This document shows positions 8,145 through 17,939 of a DNA stretch of 64,000 nt, piece after piece. The stretch covers positions 310,001 through 374,000 of the forward strand of contig NZ_JAACJS010000012.1 in NCBI RefSeq assembly GCF_009939005.1, read 5' to 3'. How positions within the stretch are numbered: position 1 is the first letter of the stretch; every line of letters begins with the position of its first letter. The notes beneath the pieces were generated by a model that saw only the letters and a list, made by a program, of their open reading frames with translations, made no database searches and had not been told where the DNA came from. The stretch is from Sediminibacterium roseum (lineage in GTDB: Bacteria > Bacteroidota > Bacteroidia > Chitinophagales > Chitinophagaceae). The position numbers and the translations under genes are program-made.

Positions 8145-10564
8145 GCGCCGCCCAAATAAAAACTGCCACCTGTTACCACTGCGGCGATGAATGTGCGGGG
8201 CACCCGATACATGCGCACAACAAAGACTTTTGCTGCCAGGGCTGCTTATCGGTTTACGAGATATTGAGTAAAAGCGGGATGTGCGATTACTACGACATCA
8301 CCAAAAACCCCGGCGTATCGCGCAAGACATTGGTAAGAAAAGACAAGTTCGCGTTCCTTGACCAGAAAGACATTGTTGCTTCGCTGATCAGTTTTCGCGA
8401 TGAGAAAGAGACGCATGTAACCTTCCATCTTCCGCAGATCCACTGCAGCAGCTGTTTGTGGCTGCTCGAAAACCTGCACAGGTTAAACAAGGATGTGCAG
8501 AGCTGCCGGGTGAACTTTGTAAAGAAAGAAGCTACGGTTGTGTTCAACCACCGCACCACATCGCTGCGCGGGGTTGCCGAATTGCTTACGGGCATTGGAT
8601 ACGAACCCTACATCAGCCTGCAGCAACTTTCCAAACGCAGCACATTCTTTAACCGGGGTAAAATATTAAAACTGGGGGTTGCGGGGTTTTGTTTTGGCAA
8701 CATCATGCTCTTCAGTTTCCCTGAATACCTGGGGATAGACATACACGAAGGATCGCTGGTGATCATGTTCCGCTACCTGAATCTTTTGCTGAGCCTGCCT
8801 GTATTGTTCTACAGCTCTTCTGAGTTTTACCTCAGCGCATGGAAAAGCCTCCGGCATGGCTTCCTCAATATAGACGCACCTATTGTGCTCGCCACTCTTG
8901 TAACCTTTGGGAGAAGTTTGTACGAGGTGCTGAGCGGAACCGGAAGCGGTTATTTTGATTCGATGTCGGGCATCGTTTTTTTCATGCTGATCGGGCGGGT
9001 GTTACAGGATAAAACCTATGAGCAGCTTGACTTTGAGCGCGATTACACTTCCTTCTTTCCGATAGCCGCCACACGCGTCGTCAACGGCGAAGAGGAGATC
9101 GTTACCCTGCCGGGCATCAGGCTCAATGATACCTTGTTGCTGCACCACCACGAACTCGTGCCTGCCGACGGCATCCTTACCAGGGGCTGGGCGGTGATCG
9201 ATTACAGTTTTGTTACGGGCGAAAGTGTTCCGGTGGTAAAAGAAATGGGCGAGATCGTTTACGCGGGCGGCAAACAGCTCGAGGGCAACATCGAGATCCT
9301 TGTGATCCACGAAGTAAACCAGGGATACCTCACCCGTATCTGGAACAGGAGCGACAATACCGCTCCAAAAAACAGGAATGGCTCTTTTGTGAACCTGCTC
9401 AGCCGCTACTTCACCATTCTTTTGTTTTCGATAGCCGCCCTGTCTGCGTGCTACTGGTATTTCCACGCTCCTTCGGCGATAGCCAACGTGGTCACTTCTA
9501 TTTTGATCGTTGCCTGTCCGTGTGCATTGCTGCTCAGCAATACTTTCACCAACGGAAATATTTTGCGCATACTGGGCAGAAAAGGTTTTTACCTGCGCAA
9601 TGCGCAAACGATCGAAGAGATCGGCGATGTGGATCACATCGTATTTGACAAAACCGGTACACTCACCAGCAACCGTGAACCGCATATACAGTACGATGGC
9701 AAACCACTCAGCGCATTGCTGAAAAAACAGGTAACATCGCTCGCCAAGCAATCCTCGCACCCCGTGAGCCGCATCATTGCCGGCTGGCTGGGCAACAACG
9801 GGAAGATGAGCGTGCTGGCGTTCAAAGAAGTTCCGGGAATGGGTATTGAAGGTATTGTGGAGGAGGACCTGATCAGCCTGGGTTCTTCTTTCTTTATCAC
9901 CGGCAAACACGAATACGACGCAACCGGTTCCTGTGTTTTTCTTTCGGTTGAAGGCGAACACTGGGGCACCTTCAGGATCAGCAACCGTTACCGCGAAGAC
10001 GTGCCCCTGTTGCTGAAAAACCTGCAGAAAAAATACAGCATCTCCATTTTGAGCGGCGACAATGCGGCGGAGCTTCCTTACCTGCAGGGATTGCTGGGTA
10101 TGGATACGCATATTCTCTTTAACCAAAGTCCGGCAGGCAAATTAGACTACATCAAAGACCTTCAATCAAAAGGCCACAAGGTAATGATGGTTGGCGATGG
10201 CCTCAACGATGCCGGCGCATTGAAACAGGCCGATGCGGGCATTGCCGTTTCAGACAACCAGAACAACTTCACTCCTGCCAGCGATGGCATACTCAAAGCG
10301 GAGGCGCTTACGCAGCTCGACCGTTTTATCAGGATGTGCAAGGCAAACCGCGTGATCGTGCTTTCCGCGTTTATTGTATCGATACTTTATAACATCATCG
10401 GTTTATCATTTGCCGTGCAGGCACAGTTATCGCCCATGATCGCTGCGGTATTGATGCCTGCCAGCAGCCTCAGTATACTGCTCATCGCTTACGGTTGCAG
10501 CAACATGGTTGCGCGCCGGTTAAAGCTCGCCGCAAAAACTGACGACAATCAGGTATTTGCTTGA
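8141..10564 (+). CDS. ccoI: cbb3 oxidase-associated P1B-type copper ATPase CcoI/FixI
   Basis: 807 aa membrane pump that delivers copper for the CuB site of cbb3 oxidase. The N-terminus has a cysteine-rich metal module (CYHCGDEC, CCQGC) and a second metal-binding domain with HCSSCLW. The transmembrane copper motif CPCALLL, phosphorylation motif DKTGTLT, the nucleotide-domain HP pair in SSHPVS and the hinge GDGLNDAGA are all present. About eight hydrophobic helices can be drawn. Its length and its position before ccoS and ccoNO fit CcoI rather than a general copper exporter. It starts within the upstream stop codon. Confidence 0.95.
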   Translation: MSAAQIKTATCYHCGDECAGHPIHAHNKDFCCQGCLSVYEILSKSGMCDYYDITKNPGVSRKTLVRKDKFAFLDQKDIVASLISFRDEKETHVTFHLPQIHCSSCLWLLENLHRLNKDVQSCRVNFVKKEATVVFNHRTTSLRGVAELLTGIGYEPYISLQQLSKRSTFFNRGKILKLGVAGFCFGNIMLFSFPEYLGIDIHEGSLVIMFRYLNLLLSLPVLFYSSSEFYLSAWKSLRHGFLNIDAPIVLATLVTFGRSLYEVLSGTGSGYFDSMSGIVFFMLIGRVLQDKTYEQLDFERDYTSFFPIAATRVVNGEEEIVTLPGIRLNDTLLLHHHELVPADGILTRGWAVIDYSFVTGESVPVVKEMGEIVYAGGKQLEGNIEILVIHEVNQGYLTRIWNRSDNTAPKNRNGSFVNLLSRYFTILLFSIAALSACYWYFHAPSAIANVVTSILIVACPCALLLSNTFTNGNILRILGRKGFYLRNAQTIEEIGDVDHIVFDKTGTLTSNREPHIQYDGKPLSALLKKQVTSLAKQSSHPVSRIIAGWLGNNGKMSVLAFKEVPGMGIEGIVEEDLISLGSSFFITGKHEYDATGSCVFLSVEGEHWGTFRISNRYREDVPLLLKNLQKKYSISILSGDNAAELPYLQGLLGMDTHILFNQSPAGKLDYIKDLQSKGHKVMMVGDGLNDAGALKQADAGIAVSDNQNNFTPASDGILKAEALTQLDRFIRMCKANRVIVLSAFIVSILYNIIGLSFAVQAQLSPMIAAVLMPASSLSILLIAYGCSNMVARRLKLAAKTDDNQVFA

Positions 10565-10596
10565 GAGATGTCATTTCCCGGCAAACTGCCTGCGGA

Positions 10597-10604
10597 TAGT
10601 TTTG
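10597..10604 (+). promoter_or_regulatory. Possible internal Bacteroidota -7 box before ccoS
   Basis: TAGTTTTG matches TAnnTTTG and lies 17 bp before the ccoS start, after the end of ccoI. A weak -33-like TTTC lies about 20 bp upstream. It could give extra transcription of the structural oxidase genes. Confidence 0.4.
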
Positions 10605-10621
10605 CGAAGTAAATAATTCAT

Positions 10622-10798
10622 GTGAGCGTTATCATTCTGCTGGTACTTGCCAGCCTATCCATCGCACTTGTTTTCCTGGCGGGTTTTCTCTGGAGCCTGC
10701 GTACCGGGCAATACGATGATGAAGCAGGCGATTCGGTTCGTATACTTCTCGATGAATCTGTTCCCGATCAACATTCCCAATCATTGACCAATCTATAA
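10622..10798 (+). CDS. ccoS: cbb3 oxidase assembly protein CcoS
   Basis: 58 aa small protein. The start is GTG at 10622, because the ATG at 10620 is followed at once by a stop. A single N-terminal membrane helix (VIILLVLASLSIALVFLAGF) is followed by the typical WSLRTGQYDD segment, where CcoS proteins have W-x-x-x-x-G-Q-Y/F-D-D. CcoS is needed for cofactor insertion into cbb3 oxidase in other bacteria. It sits between ccoI and ccoNO, 5 bp before the latter. Confidence 0.92.
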   Translation: MSVIILLVLASLSIALVFLAGFLWSLRTGQYDDEAGDSVRILLDESVPDQHSQSLTNL

Positions 10799-10803
10799 AG
10801 CTT

Positions 10804-12942
10804 ATGCAACTGGAAAAATTCTATTACGACAACCGCATCGTTAAATGGTTTGCCTACGCCACGGTTCTCTGGGCCGTTGTGGGAATGCTCGCGGGTTTAT
10901 TGGCTGCTGTACAGATCTACCTCCCTGCTGCCAACTTCAATCTCCCGATCACAACATTCGGCCGCGTAAGGCCGGTTCATACCAACGCCGTCATTTTTGC
11001 TTTCGTGGGCAACGGGATCTTTATGGGTGTGTATTATTCGCTGCAGCGCCTGTGCAAAACAAGGATGTTCAGCGACAAACTCAGCAAGATCCATTTCTGG
11101 GGATGGCAACTGATCATCGTGGTTGCGGCCGTTACCCTGCTTGCAGGTTATACAACCGGTAAAGAATATGCCGAGCTCGAATGGCCGGTGGATATTGCCA
11201 TCGCGATCGTATGGGTATTGTTCGGCATCAACATGTTCGGCACCATCCTTAAGAGAAGACAAAGCCACTTGTATGTGGCCATCTGGTTTTACATCGCTAC
11301 CTGGGTTACCGTTGCAATGCTTCACATTGTAAACTCTTTCGAGATACCGGTGAGCCTTTTTAAAAGCTACAGCTGGTATGCAGGTGTTCAGGATGCATTG
11401 GTGCAATGGTGGTACGGACATAATGCCGTTGCCTTCTTCCTCACTACCCCATACCTCGGCGTGATGTATTACTTTCTGCCGAAAGCGGCAAACCGCCCGG
11501 TTTACAGTTATCGTCTTTCCATCATCCACTTCTGGGCATTGATCTTTATTTATATCTGGGCAGGGCCGCACCACCTTCTTTACACTGCATTGCCCGACTG
11601 GGCGCAGAGCCTTGGTGTTGTTTTCAGTATTATGTTGATCGCACCCAGTTGGGGCGGTATGCTCAACGGTCTGTTCACCCTTCGCGGTGCATGGGATAAA
11701 GTAAGGGAAGAACCTGTTCTGAAATTTATGGTGGTGGCAATTACCGCATACGGTATGGCCACTTTTGAAGGGCCGTTGCTGAGTTTGAAAAATGTAAACG
11801 CGATCTCGCATTTTACCGACTGGACGATCGCTCACGTACACGTGGGCGCCCTCGGCTGGAACGGCTTTCTCACCTTCGCGGTGTTGTACTGGATCATCCC
11901 CCGCATTTTTCAAACACCATTGTATTCCAAAAAACTGGCCGGCACGCATTTCTGGATCGGCACGATAGGAATTGTTCTGTACGCTGTGCCGATGTACTGG
12001 GCTGGCTTCAGCCAGGCGATGATGTGGAAGACCTTTACACCCGACGGCACATTGAAATTCCAGTTCCTCGAAACGGTAACACACATCATTCCATTGTACA
12101 TCACAAGGAGCATTGGCGGAACGCTGTACCTCGTTGGTACGCTGATCATGGTGTTCAATTTGTACAAAACCGTGAAGGCCGGCAAACTGCTTGCCAACGA
12201 AGAGGCAGAAGCAGCGCCGCTGCCCAAAAAACCCGAAACACATGGAAAGGAATACTGGCACCGCTGGATCGAACGCAGGCCCATGCAAATGCTGGTGTTC
12301 AGCCTGGTAGCGGTTGCCATCGGTGGTATACTTGAATTGATCCCTACGTTCCTCATCAAAAGCAACGTACCAACCATTGCGGCAGTTAAACCTTATACGC
12401 CGCTTGAGTTGCAGGGACGCGATATCTACATCAGGGAAGGGTGTTATACCTGTCACTCACAAATGATCCGTCCGTTCCGCGATGAGGTTGCCCGTTACGG
12501 AGAATACAGCAAAGCAGGTGAATTTATTTACGATCACCCGTTCCAGTGGGGCAGCAAACGCACAGGGCCCGACCTGGCCAGGATCGGTGGAAAGTATCCC
12601 GACAGCTGGCACTACAACCACATGATGGATCCGAGGTTGATGAGCCCGGGCTCGATCATGCCGCCTTATCCATGGTTGCTCGACGACCAGATAGACACCG
12701 CAAGCACACCGGCAAAGATCAGGGCGATGCAAACACTGGGCGTTCCATATCCCGCAGGGTATGATCAACAGGCAAATGCAGATCTCAGGCAACAGGCAGA
12801 GAGCATTAAAGCAAGCCTGAAAAAAGACAAGATCAGTACGCCATCCAACGCAGAGATCATTGCGCTGATCGCTTACCTGCAGCGCGTGGGCATCGATATC
12901 AAAGGCGATAAAAAAACAGGAACCGAAACGCAACAGAAATAA
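10804..12942 (+). CDS. ccoNO: cbb3-type cytochrome c oxidase, fused subunits I and II (CcoNO)
   Basis: 712 aa. Residues 1 to about 460 are CcoN, the catalytic haem-copper subunit: low-spin haem His in RPVHTNAV, CuB ligands in WWYGHNAV and GPHHLLYT, and haem ligands in TIAHVHVGALGWNG. A linker and a membrane helix lead into CcoO, a membrane-bound mono-haem c subunit with CYTCH and the distal Met in GSIMPPYPWL. Separate genes encode these subunits in proteobacteria; the N-O fusion is known in Bacteroidota. The enzyme is a high-affinity terminal oxidase in the cytoplasmic membrane. Confidence 0.97.
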   Translation: MQLEKFYYDNRIVKWFAYATVLWAVVGMLAGLLAAVQIYLPAANFNLPITTFGRVRPVHTNAVIFAFVGNGIFMGVYYSLQRLCKTRMFSDKLSKIHFWGWQLIIVVAAVTLLAGYTTGKEYAELEWPVDIAIAIVWVLFGINMFGTILKRRQSHLYVAIWFYIATWVTVAMLHIVNSFEIPVSLFKSYSWYAGVQDALVQWWYGHNAVAFFLTTPYLGVMYYFLPKAANRPVYSYRLSIIHFWALIFIYIWAGPHHLLYTALPDWAQSLGVVFSIMLIAPSWGGMLNGLFTLRGAWDKVREEPVLKFMVVAITAYGMATFEGPLLSLKNVNAISHFTDWTIAHVHVGALGWNGFLTFAVLYWIIPRIFQTPLYSKKLAGTHFWIGTIGIVLYAVPMYWAGFSQAMMWKTFTPDGTLKFQFLETVTHIIPLYITRSIGGTLYLVGTLIMVFNLYKTVKAGKLLANEEAEAAPLPKKPETHGKEYWHRWIERRPMQMLVFSLVAVAIGGILELIPTFLIKSNVPTIAAVKPYTPLELQGRDIYIREGCYTCHSQMIRPFRDEVARYGEYSKAGEFIYDHPFQWGSKRTGPDLARIGGKYPDSWHYNHMMDPRLMSPGSIMPPYPWLLDDQIDTASTPAKIRAMQTLGVPYPAGYDQQANADLRQQAESIKASLKKDKISTPSNAEIIALIAYLQRVGIDIKGDKKTGTETQQK

Positions 12943-12955
12943 TAAAAACAGCTTT

Positions 12956-13117
12956 ATGAAATTCATCAACTACCTCGAGAAGATAACGGGCGTCGATATA
13001 TTCGGGCTCACTTCCTTCATGATCTTTTTCACCTTTTTTGTAGTGATGGCACTGTGGGCGTGGAAAGCCGATAAGAATTTAATCGACAAGATCAACCGCA
13101 TACCGCTGGATCAATAA
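12956..13117 (+). CDS. ccoQ: CcoQ-like small subunit
   Basis: 53 aa. One membrane helix (SFMIFFTFFVVMALWAWK) with a short polar N-terminus (MKFINYLEKITGVDIFGL) and a charged tail. Size, topology and place between ccoNO and ccoP identify it as the CcoQ-type stabilising subunit. Confidence 0.82.
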   Translation: MKFINYLEKITGVDIFGLTSFMIFFTFFVVMALWAWKADKNLIDKINRIPLDQ

Positions 13118-13135
13118 CCCATCAAACGAACGAAC

Positions 13136-14293
13136 ATGAAAAGGCTTTTAATAAGATTGATTACCGGAATTGTAACAATGTTCTTTGCACTGCTTGCATC
13201 ACCAACGCTGTTACTTGCCGCAGATGCGCCAAAAAAATCTTCGATGAACAACCCCATCGCGATCGTGATCGTTGTGGTGATCGTTGCCCTGCTCATCGTG
13301 ATAGCGCTGCTCTCCTACGTATTACTCGGCATTGCGCAATTCTATGTGAAACGCGCGAAAGAACAGGCGCAACAAAACGGTACCGCGGCAAAAACCACGG
13401 TATTGCTGCTCTGCTGCCTGGCCGGCTTCTCCGCATTCGCTCAAACAGACAACGCAGCAGTGGTAACCGACAGATCCATTGGCGGTCTTTCGGAAGCCAC
13501 CTTTTTTACATTGATGACGGTGATCGCCATTGAACTGGCCGTTATCGCCGCACTCGCCTGGTTCCTGAAAAGACTGATGGCGAAGGAAGAGACCAGGCAG
13601 GCGGCAGAGATTGCAAACGCAGTTCCGAAAGACAGCCTCCTGAAAAGGATCTGGGACCGCGCGAACCGTTTCCGTGCCATCCACCAAGAAGCAGACATCG
13701 ATCTCGGTCACGATTACGACAGCATCCGCGAGCTCGACAACCGTCTTCCACCCTGGTGGCTGTATGGGTTTTACTGTACCGTGATTTTCGCGGCCATCTA
13801 TCTCTGGCGCGCAGAGGTTTCAAAAAGCGCCCCATCCGCTATCCAGGAATATACGGCATCGGTGGCTGAGGCTGAAAAACAAAAAGAGATCTACCTCGCA
13901 AACGCGGCCAATAATGTTGATGAGAACTCCGTGAAATTATTGGGGGCCGATGGCATTGCCGCAGGTAAAATGATCTTTACCGGCACCTGCGCAGCCTGTC
14001 ATGGCACAGACGGTGGTGGCGGTGTGGGCCCGAACCTTACCGATGACTACTGGTTACACGGCGGAACGCTGAAAGATGTTTTTAAAACGATCAAATACGG
14101 CGTACAGGAGAAAGGAATGAAATCGTGGAAAGACGATCTCTCTCCGGTACAGATCGCGCAACTCGCCAGTTTCGTGAAATCGATCAAAGGCACAAAACCG
14201 GCAACACCAAAAGAACCGCAGGGAGAACCGTTCAAAGAGAATACCGCTGATTCAGCAAACGCAACAAAAACGACCGCATCCATAACACAATAG
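13136..14293 (+). CDS. ccoP: cbb3 oxidase cytochrome c subunit CcoP, single haem
   Basis: 385 aa. The N-terminal 150 residues contain several hydrophobic segments (about 5-28, 40-66, 87-103 and 123-145), two of which end like signal peptides (LLLAAD, SAFAQ). A CcoP_N-like region with LPPWWLYGF and one more helix (about 206-225) follows. The periplasmic part has one haem c motif, CAACH at 285-289, with the likely distal Met in GMKSW (328). Classical CcoP has two haems; a one-haem form is common in Bacteroidota. It passes electrons from soluble cytochromes to CcoO. Confidence 0.93.
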   Translation: MKRLLIRLITGIVTMFFALLASPTLLLAADAPKKSSMNNPIAIVIVVVIVALLIVIALLSYVLLGIAQFYVKRAKEQAQQNGTAAKTTVLLLCCLAGFSAFAQTDNAAVVTDRSIGGLSEATFFTLMTVIAIELAVIAALAWFLKRLMAKEETRQAAEIANAVPKDSLLKRIWDRANRFRAIHQEADIDLGHDYDSIRELDNRLPPWWLYGFYCTVIFAAIYLWRAEVSKSAPSAIQEYTASVAEAEKQKEIYLANAANNVDENSVKLLGADGIAAGKMIFTGTCAACHGTDGGGGVGPNLTDDYWLHGGTLKDVFKTIKYGVQEKGMKSWKDDLSPVQIAQLASFVKSIKGTKPATPKEPQGEPFKENTADSANATKTTASITQ

Positions 14294-14294
14294 T

Positions 14295-15695
14295 ATGCCA
14301 GCCATAACCACACAGGAAAATTTCCGCGACCGCATCGCAACCGTTGATGGCAAGGGAAAACGGAAATGGGTGTTTGCCACACAACCCAAAGGGAAGCTGT
14401 ATACCATACGGAGCATAGTCAGTTATGTTTACCTCCTGATTTTTTTCGGCCTCCCGTTTGTTACCGTAAATGGAAGGCCGCTGTTCCTGTTCAATATCCC
14501 GGAAGCAAAATTCATCCTGTTTGGAAAAGTATTCTGGCCCCAGGATTTCTTCATCTTCGGGTTAACGATGGTAACCTTCGTGTTCCTGATCATACTCTTT
14601 ACCGCTGCGTTTGGAAGATTGTTCTGCGGCTGGGTTTGCCCGCAAACCATATTTATGGAAATGCTCTTCCGGAAGGTTGAATACCTGGTGATGGGAAGTG
14701 CGGCCAGACAAAAACAATTGTCGCAACAACCGTGGACAACCCGCAGGATCTTGTTAACAACCACCAAACACGTTCTGTTTTTCCTGCTGGCCTTCATCAT
14801 CGCAAACTTCTTCCTTGCATATATCATCGGGATAAAACAACTGGAGAAGATCATTACCGAACCGGTGAGCGATCACCTGCTCGGGTTGCTTTCGATCTTT
14901 GTTTTCAGTTGCATCTTCTACGCGGTATACGCATTTTTCAGGGAGCAGGCATGCACGGTGATTTGTCCGTACGGCCGTTTGCAAAGTGTTCTGCTCGACA
15001 AGAACTCGCTCATCGTGGCCTACGATTACAGGCGTGGAGAACCAAGAGGCATTGCGAAACCAGACAGCGGTGCCGTTTTGGGAGATTGTGTGGATTGTTT
15101 CCAGTGCGTACGCGTTTGTCCTACAGCCATCGACATCCGCAATGGCGTGCAGATGGAATGCGTTGGCTGTACCGCATGTATAGATGCCTGTGATTCGGTG
15201 ATGACCAAAATGAACAAGGCAACCGGGCTCATCCGCTACGCTTCAGAGAACGGCATTGCTAAGGGAGAAAAGCTGCATTACACAACGCGGATGAAATTAT
15301 ACACGGCGCTTTGTGTTTTGATGCTTGTTGTGTTGTCGTTCCTGCTCGCATCGCGCAAAGACATTGATGCAACGGTAATGCGTACACCGGGTATTTTGTT
15401 CCAGGAGAAAGGGAAAGACAGCATATCAAACCTGTACAACATCAAAGTGGTGAACAAAACGATCAAAGATGTTCCGCTGTCTGTTCAGGTTGAGAACCAC
15501 CACGGAAATGTTAAGATCATAGGTAAGCCCTACATAGCAGTTGCAAAAGAAGGACAAGGCAGCGGGTCTTTTTTTGTAACGCTTCCCAGAACAGAGATCA
15601 CAACCAGGAAAACAGAACTAAGCCTTGGGCTTTTTGAAGGCGATAGACGCATTGCAACCATACGAACCAATTTTCTCGGCCCCGTGGGCGATTAA
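14295..15695 (+). CDS. ccoG: cbb3 oxidase accessory polyferredoxin CcoG/FixG
   Basis: 466 aa membrane protein with about five N-terminal helices and two ferredoxin-type clusters (CVDCFQCVRVCP and CVGCTACIDACD), plus CGWVCPQTIF and CTVICPYGR in the membrane part, typical of the FixG/RdxA family. A further helix (about residues 335-352) precedes a C-terminal Ig-like periplasmic domain. CcoG was shown in other bacteria to reduce Cu(II) for the oxidase. It begins one base after the ccoP stop. Confidence 0.95.
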   Translation: MPAITTQENFRDRIATVDGKGKRKWVFATQPKGKLYTIRSIVSYVYLLIFFGLPFVTVNGRPLFLFNIPEAKFILFGKVFWPQDFFIFGLTMVTFVFLIILFTAAFGRLFCGWVCPQTIFMEMLFRKVEYLVMGSAARQKQLSQQPWTTRRILLTTTKHVLFFLLAFIIANFFLAYIIGIKQLEKIITEPVSDHLLGLLSIFVFSCIFYAVYAFFREQACTVICPYGRLQSVLLDKNSLIVAYDYRRGEPRGIAKPDSGAVLGDCVDCFQCVRVCPTAIDIRNGVQMECVGCTACIDACDSVMTKMNKATGLIRYASENGIAKGEKLHYTTRMKLYTALCVLMLVVLSFLLASRKDIDATVMRTPGILFQEKGKDSISNLYNIKVVNKTIKDVPLSVQVENHHGNVKIIGKPYIAVAKEGQGSGSFFVTLPRTEITTRKTELSLGLFEGDRRIATIRTNFLGPVGD

Positions 15696-15710
15696 CCAAA
15701 AATATATTTT

Positions 15711-16142
15711 ATGAGTTGGGGATACAGGATCATGTTACTTTTTACCGGTTTTGCCGCGCTGATGATTACGCTCGTTTACAAAGCCACGCATACGAAGTAT
15801 GAATTGGTGAGCAAAGATTATTATGCCGACGAGCTGCGCTACCAGGAAAAAATAGACGGCATGAACAATGCATCCGTTGCAGGCAACCTCACGGTAACCA
15901 ACGACACAAAATACATCCAGGTGCAGCTGCCGGCAAGCATCACACAGCAGCCCGATTCAGCAAATGCATGGTTCTACTGCAAAACAAATGCTTCGCACGA
16001 TGTGCGGATGAATGTTGTTTTTGTTAATGGATTGCTGGCTGTTGACCGTACAAAAATATTCAACGAGCAATACGAGTTCCGCCTGCAGTTTGTAGCTGGT
16101 AAAAAGCGGTACCATTACACACAATACATCGATCTGCGATGA
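15711..16142 (+). CDS. ccoH: FixH/CcoH family oxidase assembly protein
   Basis: 143 aa. An N-terminal membrane helix (GYRIMLLFTGFAALMITLVY) is followed by a small periplasmic beta domain. The segment SKDYYADELRYQEKIDG is the usual FixH hallmark. The family associates with cbb3 oxidase and CcoI during assembly. The stop overlaps the next start by four bases (ATGA). Confidence 0.9.
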   Translation: MSWGYRIMLLFTGFAALMITLVYKATHTKYELVSKDYYADELRYQEKIDGMNNASVAGNLTVTNDTKYIQVQLPASITQQPDSANAWFYCKTNASHDVRMNVVFVNGLLAVDRTKIFNEQYEFRLQFVAGKKRYHYTQYIDLR

Positions 16143-16843
16143 CAGCCGCTGCATTCATCTTAACCGGTTTTGGCATGGGTCTCGCGGGGAGCCTTCACTG
16201 CGTGGGCATGTGCGGGCCGTTGATGATGGCTTTGCCGCTGCACAGTTTCTCCACTGCTAAAAAGATCATTGCGATCGTACTGTATCATTCGGGCAGGTTG
16301 ATGAGTTATGCTATGCTTGGCGCAGCAACGGGAATGGTGGGCAGGCAGTTTTTTATCGGTGGCTACCAACAGGCGTTCTCCATTGCCATCGGGATGGTAT
16401 TGCTTGCAACCGTACTGGTTACGCGGCGTAAAGGCACATTGTTGCAACGCTCCTGGTTGTACAAAAAAGTTCAATCGCTGATGGTCCGCTTTCTTCAGCA
16501 ACCTTCATTAAAAACCGTGTGGATGATGGGCGCCGCCAATGGTCTGCTGCCCTGTGGAATGGTGTATGTTGCCATGGTTGCCGCCGCATCTACCGGCAGC
16601 GTTGTTTACGGTTCGCTCTTTATGCTGCTGTTTGGATCAGGAACCATTCCGTTGCTGATGCTTGCTTCATTCGCAGGAATATTTTTCCGCCCGCGTGTAC
16701 GCCTCGCGCTGAAAAAAGTTTCACCGTATGTTACGGCGTTTATTGCGGTTTTACTGGTATTGCGCGGGCTCAACCTGAACATTCCCTATCTGAGCCCATT
16801 GCTTTCTTTGCCCGGAAATGAGGAGGTCATTTCCTGCCATTGA
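16139..16843 (+). CDS. SafE/TauE-like integral membrane protein of the cbb3 operon
   Basis: 234 aa, about six membrane helices. The N-terminus has GMGLAGSLHCVGMCGPL, the conserved H-C-x-G-M-C motif of the cytochrome-biogenesis-like sulfite exporter TauE/SafE family (DsbD/UreH-like fold), repeated in weaker form as GAANGLLPCGMVY. Such proteins regularly end cbb3 operons. A role in metal or thiol supply for the oxidase is inferred. Last gene of the operon; I see no clear terminator after it. Confidence 0.88.
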   Translation: MTAAAFILTGFGMGLAGSLHCVGMCGPLMMALPLHSFSTAKKIIAIVLYHSGRLMSYAMLGAATGMVGRQFFIGGYQQAFSIAIGMVLLATVLVTRRKGTLLQRSWLYKKVQSLMVRFLQQPSLKTVWMMGAANGLLPCGMVYVAMVAAASTGSVVYGSLFMLLFGSGTIPLLMLASFAGIFFRPRVRLALKKVSPYVTAFIAVLLVLRGLNLNIPYLSPLLSLPGNEEVISCH

Positions 16844-17417
16844 TCCGATTCTTCTCTCCATTGTTGGTTGATCAAAACGCTTCGTCTGCTGATTCTTTTA
16901 ATGAAGAATTCGGGATTTAAGAAAATTTTAGTGCTGGCCGGTGTTTATAACGAACACAACCCTACCCTGTTCCGTTCACACCATTGTTTCGCTGGTTGCA
17001 AAACACGCCGGTACCATGACTTTCCACCATTTTGCACTTTTTTTAGGAAGTTAACCATTCCATCGTAACGCAACTGTATTGGATTGTTATATCTTTGTTC
17101 CGGCTTCAACGATCCGTAACACTATTCCCTACTCCGCGGCAAGATTCAGGAAAGTCTTTTGGCAACCCAAAAGGCCAACCTGGAAGCGTTATCGCCCGGC
17201 TGTCGGAACAGAATTCAAACAGGATTACGGTAAACCTGGAAAGGAACCAAAGGCCATCTGCTCTATTCCGCAGTACTGTGAAAGCAGTCTGTGATCTGCT
17301 ATCTGTGTAAGCGTTTACATACGCTTCATCATCATTCCATTTTTATCTGCCGTACAACGGCTATCGCTTCACCATGCCTGTTATGAACGCGTTTCTGCAG
17401 GTGATCATCCTCTATTC
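16844..17417. other. Intergenic stretch without a supported gene
   Basis: 574 bp after the oxidase operon. Two short open frames (16868-17068 and 17079-17294) have no recognisable similarity, signal peptide or start context and their composition is unlike coding DNA here. No RNA gene or terminator recognised. Confidence 0.5.
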
Positions 17418-17822
17418 ATGAAATTCAGATTACACCGGTTGCTCGATACACATAAATTCTCTTACGTTGCCCTGAGCGAAGAAACCGGGCACAGCATTTA
17501 TTTCAACGAAACCTGGCTTCACCTGCTGCCGCCGCAAAGCCTGCGGCTGCCCGACCGGCACCACCTGCCCGCTGAACGTTCCATCGAGCTCGACCTCCAG
17601 TTGTTTGAAAAAATGCTGGGCGACTTTATGGGCCAAAGCGCCTACAGCCTTGCCGTGCATTTCGGTTTCAAAACCATCGTGATCCGGTATTACGATGCCC
17701 GCGGCAAACTGCAGCGCGTAGTAGACCTGGTGCCGGGCGAAGACAGGGTCATGACCCGGGTTTTTGAGTTCATTTATCCTATGATGGAAGCCATCCATTA
17801 TACCGTGTTCCACTCTGCCTAA
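17418..17822 (+). CDS. Uncharacterised protein
   Basis: 134 aa, not recognised. No signal peptide or membrane segment. It has a mixed alpha/beta look: an N-terminal segment (FSYVALSEETGHSIYFNETW), a charged helix (ERSIELDLQLFEKMLGDFM) and a C-terminal helix. Base composition and codon use match the neighbouring genes, and the frame is well conserved in character, so I take it as real. The receiver/kinase pair follows after 117 bp, so a link to signalling is possible but not shown. Confidence 0.6.
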   Translation: MKFRLHRLLDTHKFSYVALSEETGHSIYFNETWLHLLPPQSLRLPDRHHLPAERSIELDLQLFEKMLGDFMGQSAYSLAVHFGFKTIVIRYYDARGKLQRVVDLVPGEDRVMTRVFEFIYPMMEAIHYTVFHSA

Positions 17823-17939
17823 AGCAGACCGGCCCGGTTGATGGGGCGGATTTGTCACATACGGGATGAATTATGCCCCGAAAACGCCCTGTTTAACCGT
17901 GGCATCAATTTTACAGTGAATACTTAAACATTCTCACAG

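Noticed and set aside
10620..10638. A TGA-N6-TCA pattern at the ccoS start
   Set aside because: The arms outside the TGA/TCA core do not match the two good palindromes, and it overlaps the coding start; considered chance.
9002..12456. Long minus-strand open frames inside ccoI (9002-10126) and ccoNO (10897-12456)
   Set aside because: They are antisense to genes with unmistakable motifs and show no family similarity.
16868..17294. Two short plus-strand open frames after the oxidase operon
   Set aside because: No recognisable motif, signal peptide or start context, unlikely composition; treated as non-coding.
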